Below, in pieces: positions 19,680-29,091 of a DNA stretch of 64,000 nucleotides (position 1 is the first letter of the stretch; every line of letters starts with the position of its first letter). The position numbers were made by a program, and so were the translations under genes. Origin of the DNA: Pygmaiobacter massiliensis (GTDB taxonomy: Bacteria; Bacillota; Clostridia; Oscillospirales; Ruminococcaceae); contig JALFTI010000004.1 of the NCBI GenBank assembly GCA_022778585.1, positions 51,752 through 115,751 of the forward strand, read 5' to 3'. The notes below the pieces were generated by a model, which ran no database searches, had not been told where the DNA came from, and saw nothing but the letters and a program-made list of their open reading frames with translations.

Positions 19680-21077
19680 GTGCAAGTAATTCTCGACGCA
19701 ATTATGGCGTTCACGAACTGGCTGTGGGGCATTCCCATGCTGATCTGGATCGTGGGCGGCGGTCTGTTCCTGTCGGTTCGTCTGGGTTTTCTCCAGTTTA
19801 CCAAACTGGGCTTTATCCTGAAGAACACCATCGGCAAATCGTTTGGCAAAAAGGGTGAGGACGGCAAGTTCTCCAGCTGGCAGGCCGTTACCGGTGCGCT
19901 GGCTTCCACCCTGGGCGCCGGCAACATCATCGGTACTGCCATGGCTGTAGGCCTGGGCGGCCCGGGTGCTGTGTTCTGGCTGTGGATGACCGGCCTGTTG
20001 TGCTGCGTGGTTAAGTATTCTGAGACCACTATGGCTATGAAGTACCGCCGGCTGAACAGCAAAGGCCAGTGGGAAGGCGGTCCGCAGATGTATCTGAGCG
20101 CCGGCACCGGCTGGAAATGGATTAGCCCCCTGTATGCTGTTATCTGCATTGTGTGCTTGTTCCTGGCAGCTTCTGCTCAGATCGGTTCCGGTGTTGATAA
20201 CCTGGCGGCTCTGGGTGCTCCCCGTATGGTTTCCACTGTTGTACTTACCGTTTTGGCTGCCTTGGTAGTTGTTGGCGGTATGAAGAGCCTTTTGAGCGTG
20301 ACCGAAAAGGTTGTGCCCATTATGAGCGTTATGTACATTGTTGGCGCACTGGTTGTTATTGTTCTTAACATTGCCAATCTGCCGGGCGCTTTGGCAGATA
20401 TTTTCCGCTATGCCTTCACCGGCCGTGCTGCTGTGGGCGGTTTTGCTGGTTCCACCTTTGCGCTTTGTGTGCGCTGGGGTGTGGCTCGCGGCTGCTATTC
20501 CAACGACTCCGGTACTGGCGTTACCACCATCAGCCACGCTGTGGCCGATGTAAACCACCCGATTCAGCAGAGCATTTGGGCTGTGTTTGAGGTGTTCTTT
20601 GACACCATCATTGTTTGCACACTGACCTGCTTGGTTGTCTTGACTACCGGTGTATGGCAGACTGGTATCGATCCTTCTGTTATGACCATGACTGGCTTCC
20701 AGAACACCATCGGTTCTGTGGGCGGCATTCTGGTTACTGTGGCGGTTGTGCTGTTTACCTTCACCACTGCCTGCGCTCAGATCGAGTTTACCGTGGCTCA
20801 GTTTGTAAAGCTGTTTGGTGAAAAGTCCTCCAATGTCTGCCGCTGGATCATGCTGGCCTTGCTGTTGGTTGGCGGTATTGTGGGTATCAGCGCACTGATC
20901 GCCTATGTAGACTTCTTTGCAGGCCTGTACACCTTGGTTAACCTGCTGGGTGTGTACTGGTGCAACGGCCAGATTGTGGCACTTACCAAAGAGTACTTTA
21001 GCGACACCAAAAAGTGGGAGACCGAAAAATGGCCTACCTGGGCTGCAATGGAAGCAGAGTATAAGAAAGCAAACTAA
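19680..21077 (+). CDS. Sodium:alanine/glycine symporter, AGCS family
   Basis: GxLG(A)GNIIGTAMAVGLGGPGAVFWLW, RGCYSNDSGTG; RBS GGAGG with GTG start. Confidence 0.93.
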   Translation: MQVILDAIMAFTNWLWGIPMLIWIVGGGLFLSVRLGFLQFTKLGFILKNTIGKSFGKKGEDGKFSSWQAVTGALASTLGAGNIIGTAMAVGLGGPGAVFWLWMTGLLCCVVKYSETTMAMKYRRLNSKGQWEGGPQMYLSAGTGWKWISPLYAVICIVCLFLAASAQIGSGVDNLAALGAPRMVSTVVLTVLAALVVVGGMKSLLSVTEKVVPIMSVMYIVGALVVIVLNIANLPGALADIFRYAFTGRAAVGGFAGSTFALCVRWGVARGCYSNDSGTGVTTISHAVADVNHPIQQSIWAVFEVFFDTIIVCTLTCLVVLTTGVWQTGIDPSVMTMTGFQNTIGSVGGILVTVAVVLFTFTTACAQIEFTVAQFVKLFGEKSSNVCRWIMLALLLVGGIVGISALIAYVDFFAGLYTLVNLLGVYWCNGQIVALTKEYFSDTKKWETEKWPTWAAMEAEYKKAN

Positions 21078-21094
21078 GGATTCTGGAGGAACAA

Positions 21095-21847
21095 ATGAAA
21101 CCGGTTATTGGCATTACAGTAAATTACAGCTACAACGGCGATAGCGAATGCGCCGAAGGCATTGGCGTGGCAGGTCAGGAATGGCAGTTGCTGGCAGATG
21201 ACTATGTGACCGCGGTGCTGCGTGCAGGCGGCGTCCCGGTTATGCTGCCGGTAGTGCGCGACCAGGAAGTCATGAAAGAGATGCTTGACAGCGTGGATGG
21301 TGTTCTGTTTAGCGGTGGCAGCGATGTGGATCCGCAGTTGTTTGGACAGACCACTTTTGGAAAAACCGGCGCTGTTATTGCCGAGCGGGATGCGCAGGAA
21401 GCGGCTATGGTAGAATATGTGGTAAACCAGACCCAAAAGCCGGTTCTGGGGATCTGCCGTGGTATTCAAATTATCAATGCTGCTCTGGGCGGTACCTTGT
21501 TGCAGCATGTGCCGGATGCCGGTTTCCATAACCACACTCTCACCATGTATCCCCGTTATATGGCTTCCCATAAAGTGGATATTGTGCCGGACAGCATTCT
21601 GGCCAAGGCGGTGGGTACCGAAAAGCTTGCCACCAACTCGTTCCACCACATGGCGGTGGACGCTTGCGCTCCCTGCCTGAAGGTGGTTGCACGGTCGGAA
21701 GATGGGGTTTCGGAAGCGGTAGAGCTGGCCGAAAACCCGAATGGCCGGTATCTGCTGGCAGTGCAGTGGCACCCCGAGATGATGAGTGCTGTTAACCCGA
21801 CCCAGCAGGCGATTATTAATTCGTTTGTGCAGGCCTGCCAGAAATAA
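21095..21847 (+). CDS. Class I glutamine amidotransferase, gamma-glutamyl-GABA hydrolase (PuuD)-like
   Basis: LFSGGSDVDPQLF, GICRGIQIINAALGGTL, VQWHPEM. Confidence 0.9.
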   Translation: MKPVIGITVNYSYNGDSECAEGIGVAGQEWQLLADDYVTAVLRAGGVPVMLPVVRDQEVMKEMLDSVDGVLFSGGSDVDPQLFGQTTFGKTGAVIAERDAQEAAMVEYVVNQTQKPVLGICRGIQIINAALGGTLLQHVPDAGFHNHTLTMYPRYMASHKVDIVPDSILAKAVGTEKLATNSFHHMAVDACAPCLKVVARSEDGVSEAVELAENPNGRYLLAVQWHPEMMSAVNPTQQAIINSFVQACQK

Positions 21848-21891
21848 TAGGCCTTTTTAAGCAATGATTTTTCGCTTAAAAACAGAATAAC

Positions 21892-21926
21892 AAAAGCCCT
21901 CGCACGGCTGTGCGGGGGCTTTTGTT
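21892..21926 (+). terminator. Intrinsic terminator
   Basis: AAAAGCCCTCGCACGGCTGTGCGGGGGCTTTTGTTTT. Confidence 0.8.
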
Positions 21927-21971
21927 TTATGTCGTTAGTCTTTCTTTGGTTTGCTCAAGAAGGTCAATCTG

Positions 21972-22418
21972 TTAACCCTCAATAGCGATCAGGTTGTTTT
22001 CAGGCAATTCGGGCGCCTTCTTAGGCAAAGTCAGGTGGAGAATACCGTCCTCCATACGTGCCTTTACATCTTGCTTGGAAATGCCATCTCCTAGATAAAA
22101 ACTGCGGCTGCAGCTGCCGGACCAGCGCTCCTTATGGATGTAGCCAGACGAATCCTTTGCTTCGTTTTCATCTACCGACCGGGCAGCGCTGACGGTTAAA
22201 TATCCGTTTTCCAGCTTTACCGATACATCCTCTTTTTTAAATCCGGGCAGATCAATGTCCAGTTCATAACCGTCTTCGGTCTGCCGAACATCGGTCTTCA
22301 TCAGGTTCTTTTCCCGTTTGCCATATAGCGGATTGCGACGACTAAACTCTCTCTCAAACGGAAAATCCATCCAGTTGTCAAACAGGTCTTCATCAAACAT
22401 TCTCGGCATCAGCATCAT
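21972..22418 (-). CDS. Small heat shock protein, Hsp20/alpha-crystallin family
   Basis: Alpha-crystallin domain: YELDIDLPGFKKEDVSVKLENGYLTVSA...DGILHLTLPKKAP. Confidence 0.95.
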   Translation of the reverse strand: MMLMPRMFDEDLFDNWMDFPFEREFSRRNPLYGKREKNLMKTDVRQTEDGYELDIDLPGFKKEDVSVKLENGYLTVSAARSVDENEAKDSSGYIHKERWSGSCSRSFYLGDGISKQDVKARMEDGILHLTLPKKAPELPENNLIAIEG

Positions 22419-22527
22419 AAGTCATTCCTCCAATCATAAAGCAGGTAATTGTGCTTGCCGTTATTTGTAAACGGTAGAACGCGGTGGCTTTCGGTTTTCT
22501 TTTGGCCTTTCCTTTCGTTCTGGTTTT

Positions 22528-22569
22528 ATTATAGCACTAAAATTAGCAATATCAATAGTAGAGTGCTAA
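22528..22569 (-). promoter_or_regulatory. Hsp20 promoter with overlapping CIRCE-like HrcA site
   Basis: Minus strand TTAGCACTC-N9-TATTGCTAA (22543-22569); TTGATA-16-TATAAT promoter. Confidence 0.7.
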
Positions 22570-23002
22570 TTTTAACAAAATAATCACAATAAAATAATAA
22601 TGGCTTAAATAAGCCTAAAAATAAAAAAATAAGCAAATTTATAAAACAAGTGATAAATTAAAGGGAGAAAAGTAAAATTTGTTTTTGTTTTTGGCCAGAA
22701 GAAGATTTGCAATTTTTTCAGGTATTGTAATTTTAAAGGTTCCAAACTTTTTTAAAACATTGTTTTATTGGTTTTTCAAACTTTTTTATACTTTTTGTGC
22801 AGTTGAACACCAAAATCGAAGAAAAAACCACAAAAAATTTATCGAATTGTGCAAAATACAAAAATCATGAACATTATGACAAAAATGTGTTTAAAATATG
22901 AACTCGACGAAATGGGCGGTGCTGTCCTGGTAACAACTTCATCGCTTCGGCTAAGCGGGATAGCCGGAGTGGAAATTTGACAAAAGAAAAGGAGATACGA
23001 CT

Positions 23003-24052
23003 ATGAAAAAGGCGCTTGCATGGATCCTCTTATTAGCCATGACACTCAGCTTTACCGCCTGTAGCGGCGGTTCTGACACAGGCGACTCTGCCGAGGCTGG
23101 CAGCAGTGATCAGGTGTATGAATTTACCCTGGCAACCACCAACCCCCTGGAAGCTATCGATACGCAATGTGCTGAAAAAATCGTAGAGCGTATGGAAGAA
23201 GAGACAGGCGGAAAGGTAAAAATCACGCTGTATCCGGCGGGACAGCTGGGCGATCTGACCCAAATTTATGACGAGGTAATCGCAGGCACCATTGATATGT
23301 CCCTGACATCGGTCTATGGAACCTACAATATTTTGAACGAGGCAACCTATCTGCCGTTTTTGGCGGCCGATTATGATGACTACCGAAAGGTATTTGCTCC
23401 GGATGGCTTCTTAGCGCAGAAGGTAGGCGAAGCCGAGGCAGAGCTTGGTGTTACCCAGCTGGGCTTCTTCCCCGGCGGTTTTATCGGTGTAGCTTATACC
23501 GATACCAAGGGCACCACGGAAGAGGCTTTCTTTGATCCGACCGCAAAGAAAAATGGACTGATTCGTATTCCTGCTATGGAATATGTGACCATTTTGATGA
23601 CTTCGATGAATTTCAATGTTACCAATATGAACTATTCGGATGTATATACCGCACTGCAGACTGGTACCATTGATGGCTCCTGGCACTCTGGTCCGTACCT
23701 GAACTACGAGTCTTTCCGCGATGTTATCAAGTACTATGTGGACTACAAGGCCGCTAATGATAACCTGACCTTTATGGTGAACACCGAAAAGTTTGAAAGC
23801 ATGCCCGAAGAATATCAGGAACTGCTGCGCACTATTGTGCAAGAAGAACTTGCTGTTGGTGTTGATCTGGTAGAGCAGCAGGAAGAGGAATGCATTCAGA
23901 AAATGAAAGATTACGGTATTACCGTATACCAGCCTACCGATGAGCAGCGTGCCGCCATGAAGGAATGGGTTGTTGAAAATGTATGGCCCCAGTACTACGA
24001 CATGTATGGCCAGGAGTTCATTGAAGAGCTGACCGCCACCCTGGAAAGCTGA
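23003..24052 (+). CDS. TRAP transporter substrate-binding lipoprotein (DctP family)
   Basis: Lipobox SFTAC; KVKITLYPAGQLGDLTQIYDEVIAGTIDM typical DctP. Confidence 0.93.
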   Translation: MKKALAWILLLAMTLSFTACSGGSDTGDSAEAGSSDQVYEFTLATTNPLEAIDTQCAEKIVERMEEETGGKVKITLYPAGQLGDLTQIYDEVIAGTIDMSLTSVYGTYNILNEATYLPFLAADYDDYRKVFAPDGFLAQKVGEAEAELGVTQLGFFPGGFIGVAYTDTKGTTEEAFFDPTAKKNGLIRIPAMEYVTILMTSMNFNVTNMNYSDVYTALQTGTIDGSWHSGPYLNYESFRDVIKYYVDYKAANDNLTFMVNTEKFESMPEEYQELLRTIVQEELAVGVDLVEQQEEECIQKMKDYGITVYQPTDEQRAAMKEWVVENVWPQYYDMYGQEFIEELTATLES

Positions 24053-24216
24053 TTTTCATGCGAGAAGTCCATGCGGGGAAATCTGCCCTGGCTAGTCCTG
24101 TATGAAAAAATGGAAGCGAGGGGCTGCGCAGAACAATGCGCGGCCCCTTGCTTAACCGATAAACAGGTGACATCTCGCCGCTGTGCCCAGCATTTTGCTG
24201 TGGCGAAGGAGGGCAT

Positions 24217-24759
24217 ATGAAAAAGTTGAAACCAATTGAGGAAACTTTTATCTGGAAATTTATGGACAAATTGCTGTCGGCCTTTTTGGTACTGGGCAGC
24301 GCAGCTATGTTGTTTTTAATTGTAGGCAATGTAATCATGCGGTATGTGTTTGACTCCACTTTATTTGGTGCTGAAGAGATCCTGGACTTTTTAATTATCT
24401 GGATGTACTGGATCGGCGGCACCTACGGCAGCTTTGAGGATAGCCATATCAGTGCAGATATGACTGAACTCTTGATCAAGGACGAAAAGCTTCGCCACCG
24501 TTACCGGATTGTCGTACGGTTTGTAACGATGATTATTGTGGGCGTGTTCTGCTACTGGAGTTTGACAAATTACGCTCCCAAAATTATTTCCGCTGGTTCC
24601 ACTACACCGGGGCTGCATATTCCCTATGTGGTTGGCAAAATTGTATTGCCGGTTGCCCTTACGCTGATGTTCTTGTGTTCCGTTTACTGGTTTATTAGAA
24701 CCATTCACCCGTATCAAAAAACACAAACGAACGGGGAAAAGGAGGGGACTGAACAATGA
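24217..24759 (+). CDS. TRAP transporter small permease (DctQ family)
   Basis: Four TM; position between DctP and DctM. Confidence 0.9.
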   Translation: MKKLKPIEETFIWKFMDKLLSAFLVLGSAAMLFLIVGNVIMRYVFDSTLFGAEEILDFLIIWMYWIGGTYGSFEDSHISADMTELLIKDEKLRHRYRIVVRFVTMIIVGVFCYWSLTNYAPKIISAGSTTPGLHIPYVVGKIVLPVALTLMFLCSVYWFIRTIHPYQKTQTNGEKEGTEQ

Positions 24760-26066
24760 ATTTGTTAATCACCTTTATTATTCTGCTAATTTTGCTGCTT
24801 TCTGGTGTGCCGGTGCCGTTTAGCTTTGGCGGCGCTATTATCTACCTGGTGGCGGTACTGGGAGCTGACCCGTTTGCACTGTTTTCCACCAGCTATACCC
24901 AGGTTAGTACCGTTACGCTCATTGCCATCCCCATGTTTATTATGGCTGGCGGCATTATGGAAAAAGGCAAAATTGGCGGTGCGCTGGTAAACTGGATCAG
25001 TATTTTTATCGGCCGGCTCAAAGGCGGCCTTGCCGTAGTAACGGTTGTTACCAGTGCGGTATTTGGTGCTATCTGCGGCAGTGGCGCGGCCACCTTGTCC
25101 TGTATTGGTTCCATTGTTGCCCCGCAGATGAAGGAAAGAAAATATCCCATTCACATTGCGGCCGCTGCGGCTTGCTGTGCAGCTCCGCTTGGCTTGCTGA
25201 TCCCTCCCAGCACCATGCAGATCATGCTGGCCTGGATGATGAATGTTTCAGTATTGGCCTGCTTCCTTTCCACGGTTATTCCCGGCATTATCCTCACCAT
25301 TTTGCTGTCTGTAGTATCTGCGTTTTTGCTGCGCAACGATAAAAATATCATCTACGAGGAAAAACGCACCGGTATGGTATGGGTTAATGAATTCCGCCAT
25401 CGCACCGTCTCTGCCGTTCCGGCGCTTATCATGCCTATTATTATCTTGGGTGGTATTTACAGTGGCGTTATGACTGCTTCCGAGTCGGCTGCTGTTGCCG
25501 TAGCGTATTCCATTCCGGTGGCCATGTTTGTGTACCGCAAGCTGAATTTGAAAGGGTTGGCGGCATGTGTGCGGGATACCAGCTGTACTGCAGGTGTTTG
25601 CATGTGCATGGTGGCCATTGTCTGCATGCTCAGCCGGCTGCTTACACAGGCGGGCATTCCCCAAACGGTTATGGAAGCGCTTTTGAAAGTTTCGGACAAT
25701 AAATATGTGATTTTGCTGATGATCAATGTATTCTTGGTCATTTTGGGCATGATCATGGACGATACCAGCGCGATTCTGCTTTCGGTTCCCATTCTGTATC
25801 CGTTGATCAAGGAATTAGGAATTTCTCCTTATCAGTTCTCCGCTTTGGTGGGTGTAAATATTGGTATGGGTAATATTACCCCGCCCAGCGCGCCGTTCTT
25901 GTACCTGTCTGCCCGTATTTTTAAAACGGATGCCAGCAAGGTTATGAAACCGGTTTTGTACATGCTTTTGTTCGGCTATCTGCCGGTATTGATTTTGGTT
26001 ACCTATGTGCCGGCGGTTTCGCTGTGGCTGCCCAAATTGATTATGGGCGCAAAGCTGGGCCTGTAA
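24756..26066 (+). CDS. TRAP transporter large permease (DctM family)
   Basis: ATGA overlap with dctQ; FGAICGSGAATLSCIGSIVAPQMKERKYP, IPPSTMQIM, NITPPSAPFLYL. Confidence 0.94.
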   Translation: MNLLITFIILLILLLSGVPVPFSFGGAIIYLVAVLGADPFALFSTSYTQVSTVTLIAIPMFIMAGGIMEKGKIGGALVNWISIFIGRLKGGLAVVTVVTSAVFGAICGSGAATLSCIGSIVAPQMKERKYPIHIAAAAACCAAPLGLLIPPSTMQIMLAWMMNVSVLACFLSTVIPGIILTILLSVVSAFLLRNDKNIIYEEKRTGMVWVNEFRHRTVSAVPALIMPIIILGGIYSGVMTASESAAVAVAYSIPVAMFVYRKLNLKGLAACVRDTSCTAGVCMCMVAIVCMLSRLLTQAGIPQTVMEALLKVSDNKYVILLMINVFLVILGMIMDDTSAILLSVPILYPLIKELGISPYQFSALVGVNIGMGNITPPSAPFLYLSARIFKTDASKVMKPVLYMLLFGYLPVLILVTYVPAVSLWLPKLIMGAKLGL

Positions 26067-26128
26067 AAAGGTTTCCCCAAAGGGAAAGCAAAACGGTAAA
26101 AGCCCAATCAGTATAAGGAGGGCACAGT

Positions 26129-26800
26129 GTGAAAAAAAGAGTGCTGGTAATTACCAATGAATGGCCAGGCGACCCTGGTCTGGTGCCGGCTAATACCCTG
26201 CGCGGGATCACCCAGGATTTTTATTATGTAAAAAACCTAGTGGATCAGGTTCGGCAAATCACACAGGGAGAGGTAAAGGAAGTATATGCCCAGCAGTTAG
26301 ACCTTGAAATGGTAAAACAGTACGCGCCAGATTATATTGTGGCGGGCGGACACTGCAACCAAAAGGGCTGGGGAGATATGGACTACCTGCGCAGCGAATA
26401 TGCGGTAGAGTGCGAGCTGGTTCGCACTACTACGGTACCGTATTTGGGTATTTGTGCTGGTCATCAGTTTGTTTCCATGGCGTATGGCCAAACCATTGCT
26501 CAAATGGGAGAAGACTACGCAAAACCGGAAGAGGTAGGTCCTGCAAAAGTACAAATACTGGAAAATGATCCGTTATTTGAAGGAATGCCGGACCCATTTG
26601 CGGTTATGATGTATCATTCTTGGGAGATCAAGGGGATTCATCCGGATTTTCGGGTGATAGGAAAGACAGATTTGTGCCGGTATGCAGCGGTGCGGCATAA
26701 GGACCGACCGATTTATGGGGTACAGTTCCACCCGGAAATGCTGGGCTGCCCGGATGTGCAGGATGGAAAAAAGCTTCTCGAAAACTTCTTTTCCCTTTGA
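26129..26800 (+). CDS. Class I glutamine amidotransferase-like protein
   Basis: GICAGHQFVSMAYG nucleophile elbow and VQFHPEML His-Glu. Confidence 0.85.
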   Translation: MKKRVLVITNEWPGDPGLVPANTLRGITQDFYYVKNLVDQVRQITQGEVKEVYAQQLDLEMVKQYAPDYIVAGGHCNQKGWGDMDYLRSEYAVECELVRTTTVPYLGICAGHQFVSMAYGQTIAQMGEDYAKPEEVGPAKVQILENDPLFEGMPDPFAVMMYHSWEIKGIHPDFRVIGKTDLCRYAAVRHKDRPIYGVQFHPEMLGCPDVQDGKKLLENFFSL

Positions 26801-26948
26801 TAAAACCCCTGTTTGTTTACCTTTTATAAGGATACTAACTTTCCCCAATAGCTGCCTTGCGGCGGTATAATAATGGGACGCTTGCCCACAAATTTGTAAA
26901 AGATGGGAAAAAGGAAAAGTATTTTTAAGCAAAGGATTGTATTTCGCC

Positions 26949-26993
26949 AAATAAAATACCCGAAGAGGACTGAAACCCTCTTCGGGTATTTTA
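26949..26993 (+). terminator. Bidirectional terminator candidate
   Basis: AAATACCCGAAGAGG...CCTCTTCGGGTATTT. Confidence 0.75.
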
Positions 26994-27064
26994 GCAAAAG
27001 TTGAAACAGAGCCTGATATAAAGGTCCTAGCAAAATAGGAAGGCTGGGCCGTTATTCAATAAAG

Positions 27065-28546
27065 TTAGAAAAATAGATCCTTGCCGGGGAAAACCGGTTC
27101 GCAAGTGAGCCGCAGCCCCAACCGGCGCAGGGTGCCTTCGTCTCCGGAATGCAGCATCTGGGTCGAGTGCATCTCACAATCCCGCAGAAGAGGAAGTCCC
27201 TTCAAGGCATGGTCAGCCATGGGGTTTGTAGCAGCCGAAACAGCCAGCGCTGTTAAAACATCATCTAGTTTCAAAAGAGTGCTGCGGCTGTTCAAAATAT
27301 CAATTTTCAGCCGAATAATCGGTTCCAGAATAACAGGGCTGATCAAGGTCAGGTCGTCGGAAATGCCGGTCAGCGCCTTAATGGCATTTAAAACGGCGGC
27401 AGAGGAAGCACTCATCAGATTGCTTGCCTTACCGGTTACAATCTGTCCGTCCGGCAGCTGAATGGCGGTGGCAGGAGCGTTGGCCAGATGGCTTTTTTCA
27501 AGAGCAGGGGCCACCACAACCCGGTCTTCCGGTTTGAGGGAAAGCTGCTGCATAACAACCTTAATTTTGTCCACAGCTGCCTGAGTGCCGCGTCCCTGCA
27601 GGTGGTCACACAGGGCTTTATAATACCGGCTCACAATCTCCTGGCGGCTTGCTTCGCAAACTACGCTGTCATCCACAATGGCGTATCCGGCCATATTCAC
27701 CCCCATATCCGTGGGGCTCTTATAGGGGCACTGGTCGTTTCCAATACGGGAAAGAATGGTATGCACAATGGGGAAAGCTTCAATATCCCGGTTATAGTTA
27801 ACGGTAGTTTTGCCGTAGGCTTCCAGGTGGTAGGGGTCGATCATATTCAAATCGGCCAGGTCTGCGGTAGCAGCTTCATAGGCCAGGTTTACCGGGTGCT
27901 TTAAGGGCAGGTTCCAGATGGGGAAGGTTTCGAACTTGGCGTAACCGGCACTTACTCCTCGTACCGTTTCGTGATAGACCTGAGACAGGCAGGTAGCCAA
28001 TTTGCCGCTGCCCGGGCCGGGGGCTGTTACCACCACCAGCGGTCGGGAGGTTTCAATATAGGGGTTTGAGCCAAAACCTTCCGGGCTGCAAATATGGTCC
28101 ACATCAGACGGATAGCCGGAAATGGGCCGGTGAATGTAGTTTTTAACACCGCGCATGGTCAGCTTAGCCTGGAATGCATCGGCTGCGCTTTGGCCGGTAT
28201 ATTGAGTAATTACTACGCTGTTGACCTTGATGCCCAGCTTTGTAATGTCATCGATCAGGCGCAGGACATCCATGGCATAGCTGATGCCCAGGTCGGCACG
28301 GATTTTGGTTTTTTCAATATCTGCGGCACTGACGGTGAAGATAATTTCAGCTTTTTCCCGCAGTTCGCAAAGCAGTTTAATTTTGGCATTTACATCAAAG
28401 CCGGGCAAAACCCTTGCGGCGTGATAATCGTCAAACAGCTTGCCGCCAAATTCCAGATACAGTTTCCCTTTAAAATGGTCAATCCGCTCCAAAATGTGTT
28501 TTTTCTGTTTTTCTATGTACAGCGCGTTATCAAACCCAATTTTCAT
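27065..28546 (-). CDS. DUF1846 family protein
   Basis: MKIGFDNALYIEKQKKHILERIDHFKGKLYLEFGGKLFDDYHAARVLPGF characteristic N-terminus. Confidence 0.93.
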   Translation of the reverse strand: MKIGFDNALYIEKQKKHILERIDHFKGKLYLEFGGKLFDDYHAARVLPGFDVNAKIKLLCELREKAEIIFTVSAADIEKTKIRADLGISYAMDVLRLIDDITKLGIKVNSVVITQYTGQSAADAFQAKLTMRGVKNYIHRPISGYPSDVDHICSPEGFGSNPYIETSRPLVVVTAPGPGSGKLATCLSQVYHETVRGVSAGYAKFETFPIWNLPLKHPVNLAYEAATADLADLNMIDPYHLEAYGKTTVNYNRDIEAFPIVHTILSRIGNDQCPYKSPTDMGVNMAGYAIVDDSVVCEASRQEIVSRYYKALCDHLQGRGTQAAVDKIKVVMQQLSLKPEDRVVVAPALEKSHLANAPATAIQLPDGQIVTGKASNLMSASSAAVLNAIKALTGISDDLTLISPVILEPIIRLKIDILNSRSTLLKLDDVLTALAVSAATNPMADHALKGLPLLRDCEMHSTQMLHSGDEGTLRRLGLRLTCEPVFPGKDLFF

Positions 28547-28845
28547 AAAAACACCCCTTACCAAAACACAAAGGAAAAAGCGCCACCGCACATAAAGTGC
28601 TCGAAAGGGGGTGCTTTTTCCTTGCTTTGTACATTTCTAAACCACATGCACAAACCGCGCCAGACCATGCCCGCAGCATGGTCTGGCGCAATTGAAACGC
28701 TGTAAATACAATACTTAAAAATGATAGCATGCCCCTAAAAGTTTTGCAAGAGGTCTAGAATAAAACGGAAAAAAGATTTGCTTTTTTCAAAAAAATGCTG
28801 GACTTTTTGTTCATAATATGATATTATAATCAAGCAGCAATGCTT

Positions 28846-28922
28846 GGAGGCGTAGCTCAGCTGGTTAGAGCGTTCGGTTCACATCCGAGAGGTCGCGGGT
28901 TCGAGTCCCTCCGTCTCCACCA
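28846..28922 (+). tRNA. tRNA-Val (anticodon CAC), CCA encoded
   Basis: Acceptor GGAGGCG/CGTCTCC, D-arm GCTC/GAGC, anticodon loop TTCACAT, T-loop TTCGAGT. Confidence 0.93.
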
Positions 28923-28925
28923 AAA

Positions 28926-28956
28926 ATGGCTGGCAAAAATGCCAGCCATTTTCTTT
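28926..28956 (+). terminator. Intrinsic terminator after tRNA
   Basis: AATGGCTGGCAAAAATGCCAGCCATTTTCTTTTTT. Confidence 0.75.
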
Positions 28957-29091
28957 TTTATTACGCGGTGGAGGAAAATATTTGTTTGAAAGCCTGCTTT
29001 GTGCAGGCTTTTTGCTTTTTGCTGGGTGTATGCCTTGACACTCCAAGGCGCAGGCTGGCCTTTTTGTGCAGACAAAATAGGTGTTTTCTTT

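Noticed and set aside
19533-20558. 341-aa minus-strand ORF opposite the AGCS symporter
   Set aside because: Antisense ORF produced by biased codon usage; composition N/H/Q/A-rich and not protein-like
22679-22870. 63-aa Phe-rich ORF upstream of the TRAP operon
   Set aside because: AT-rich intergenic translation with no RBS
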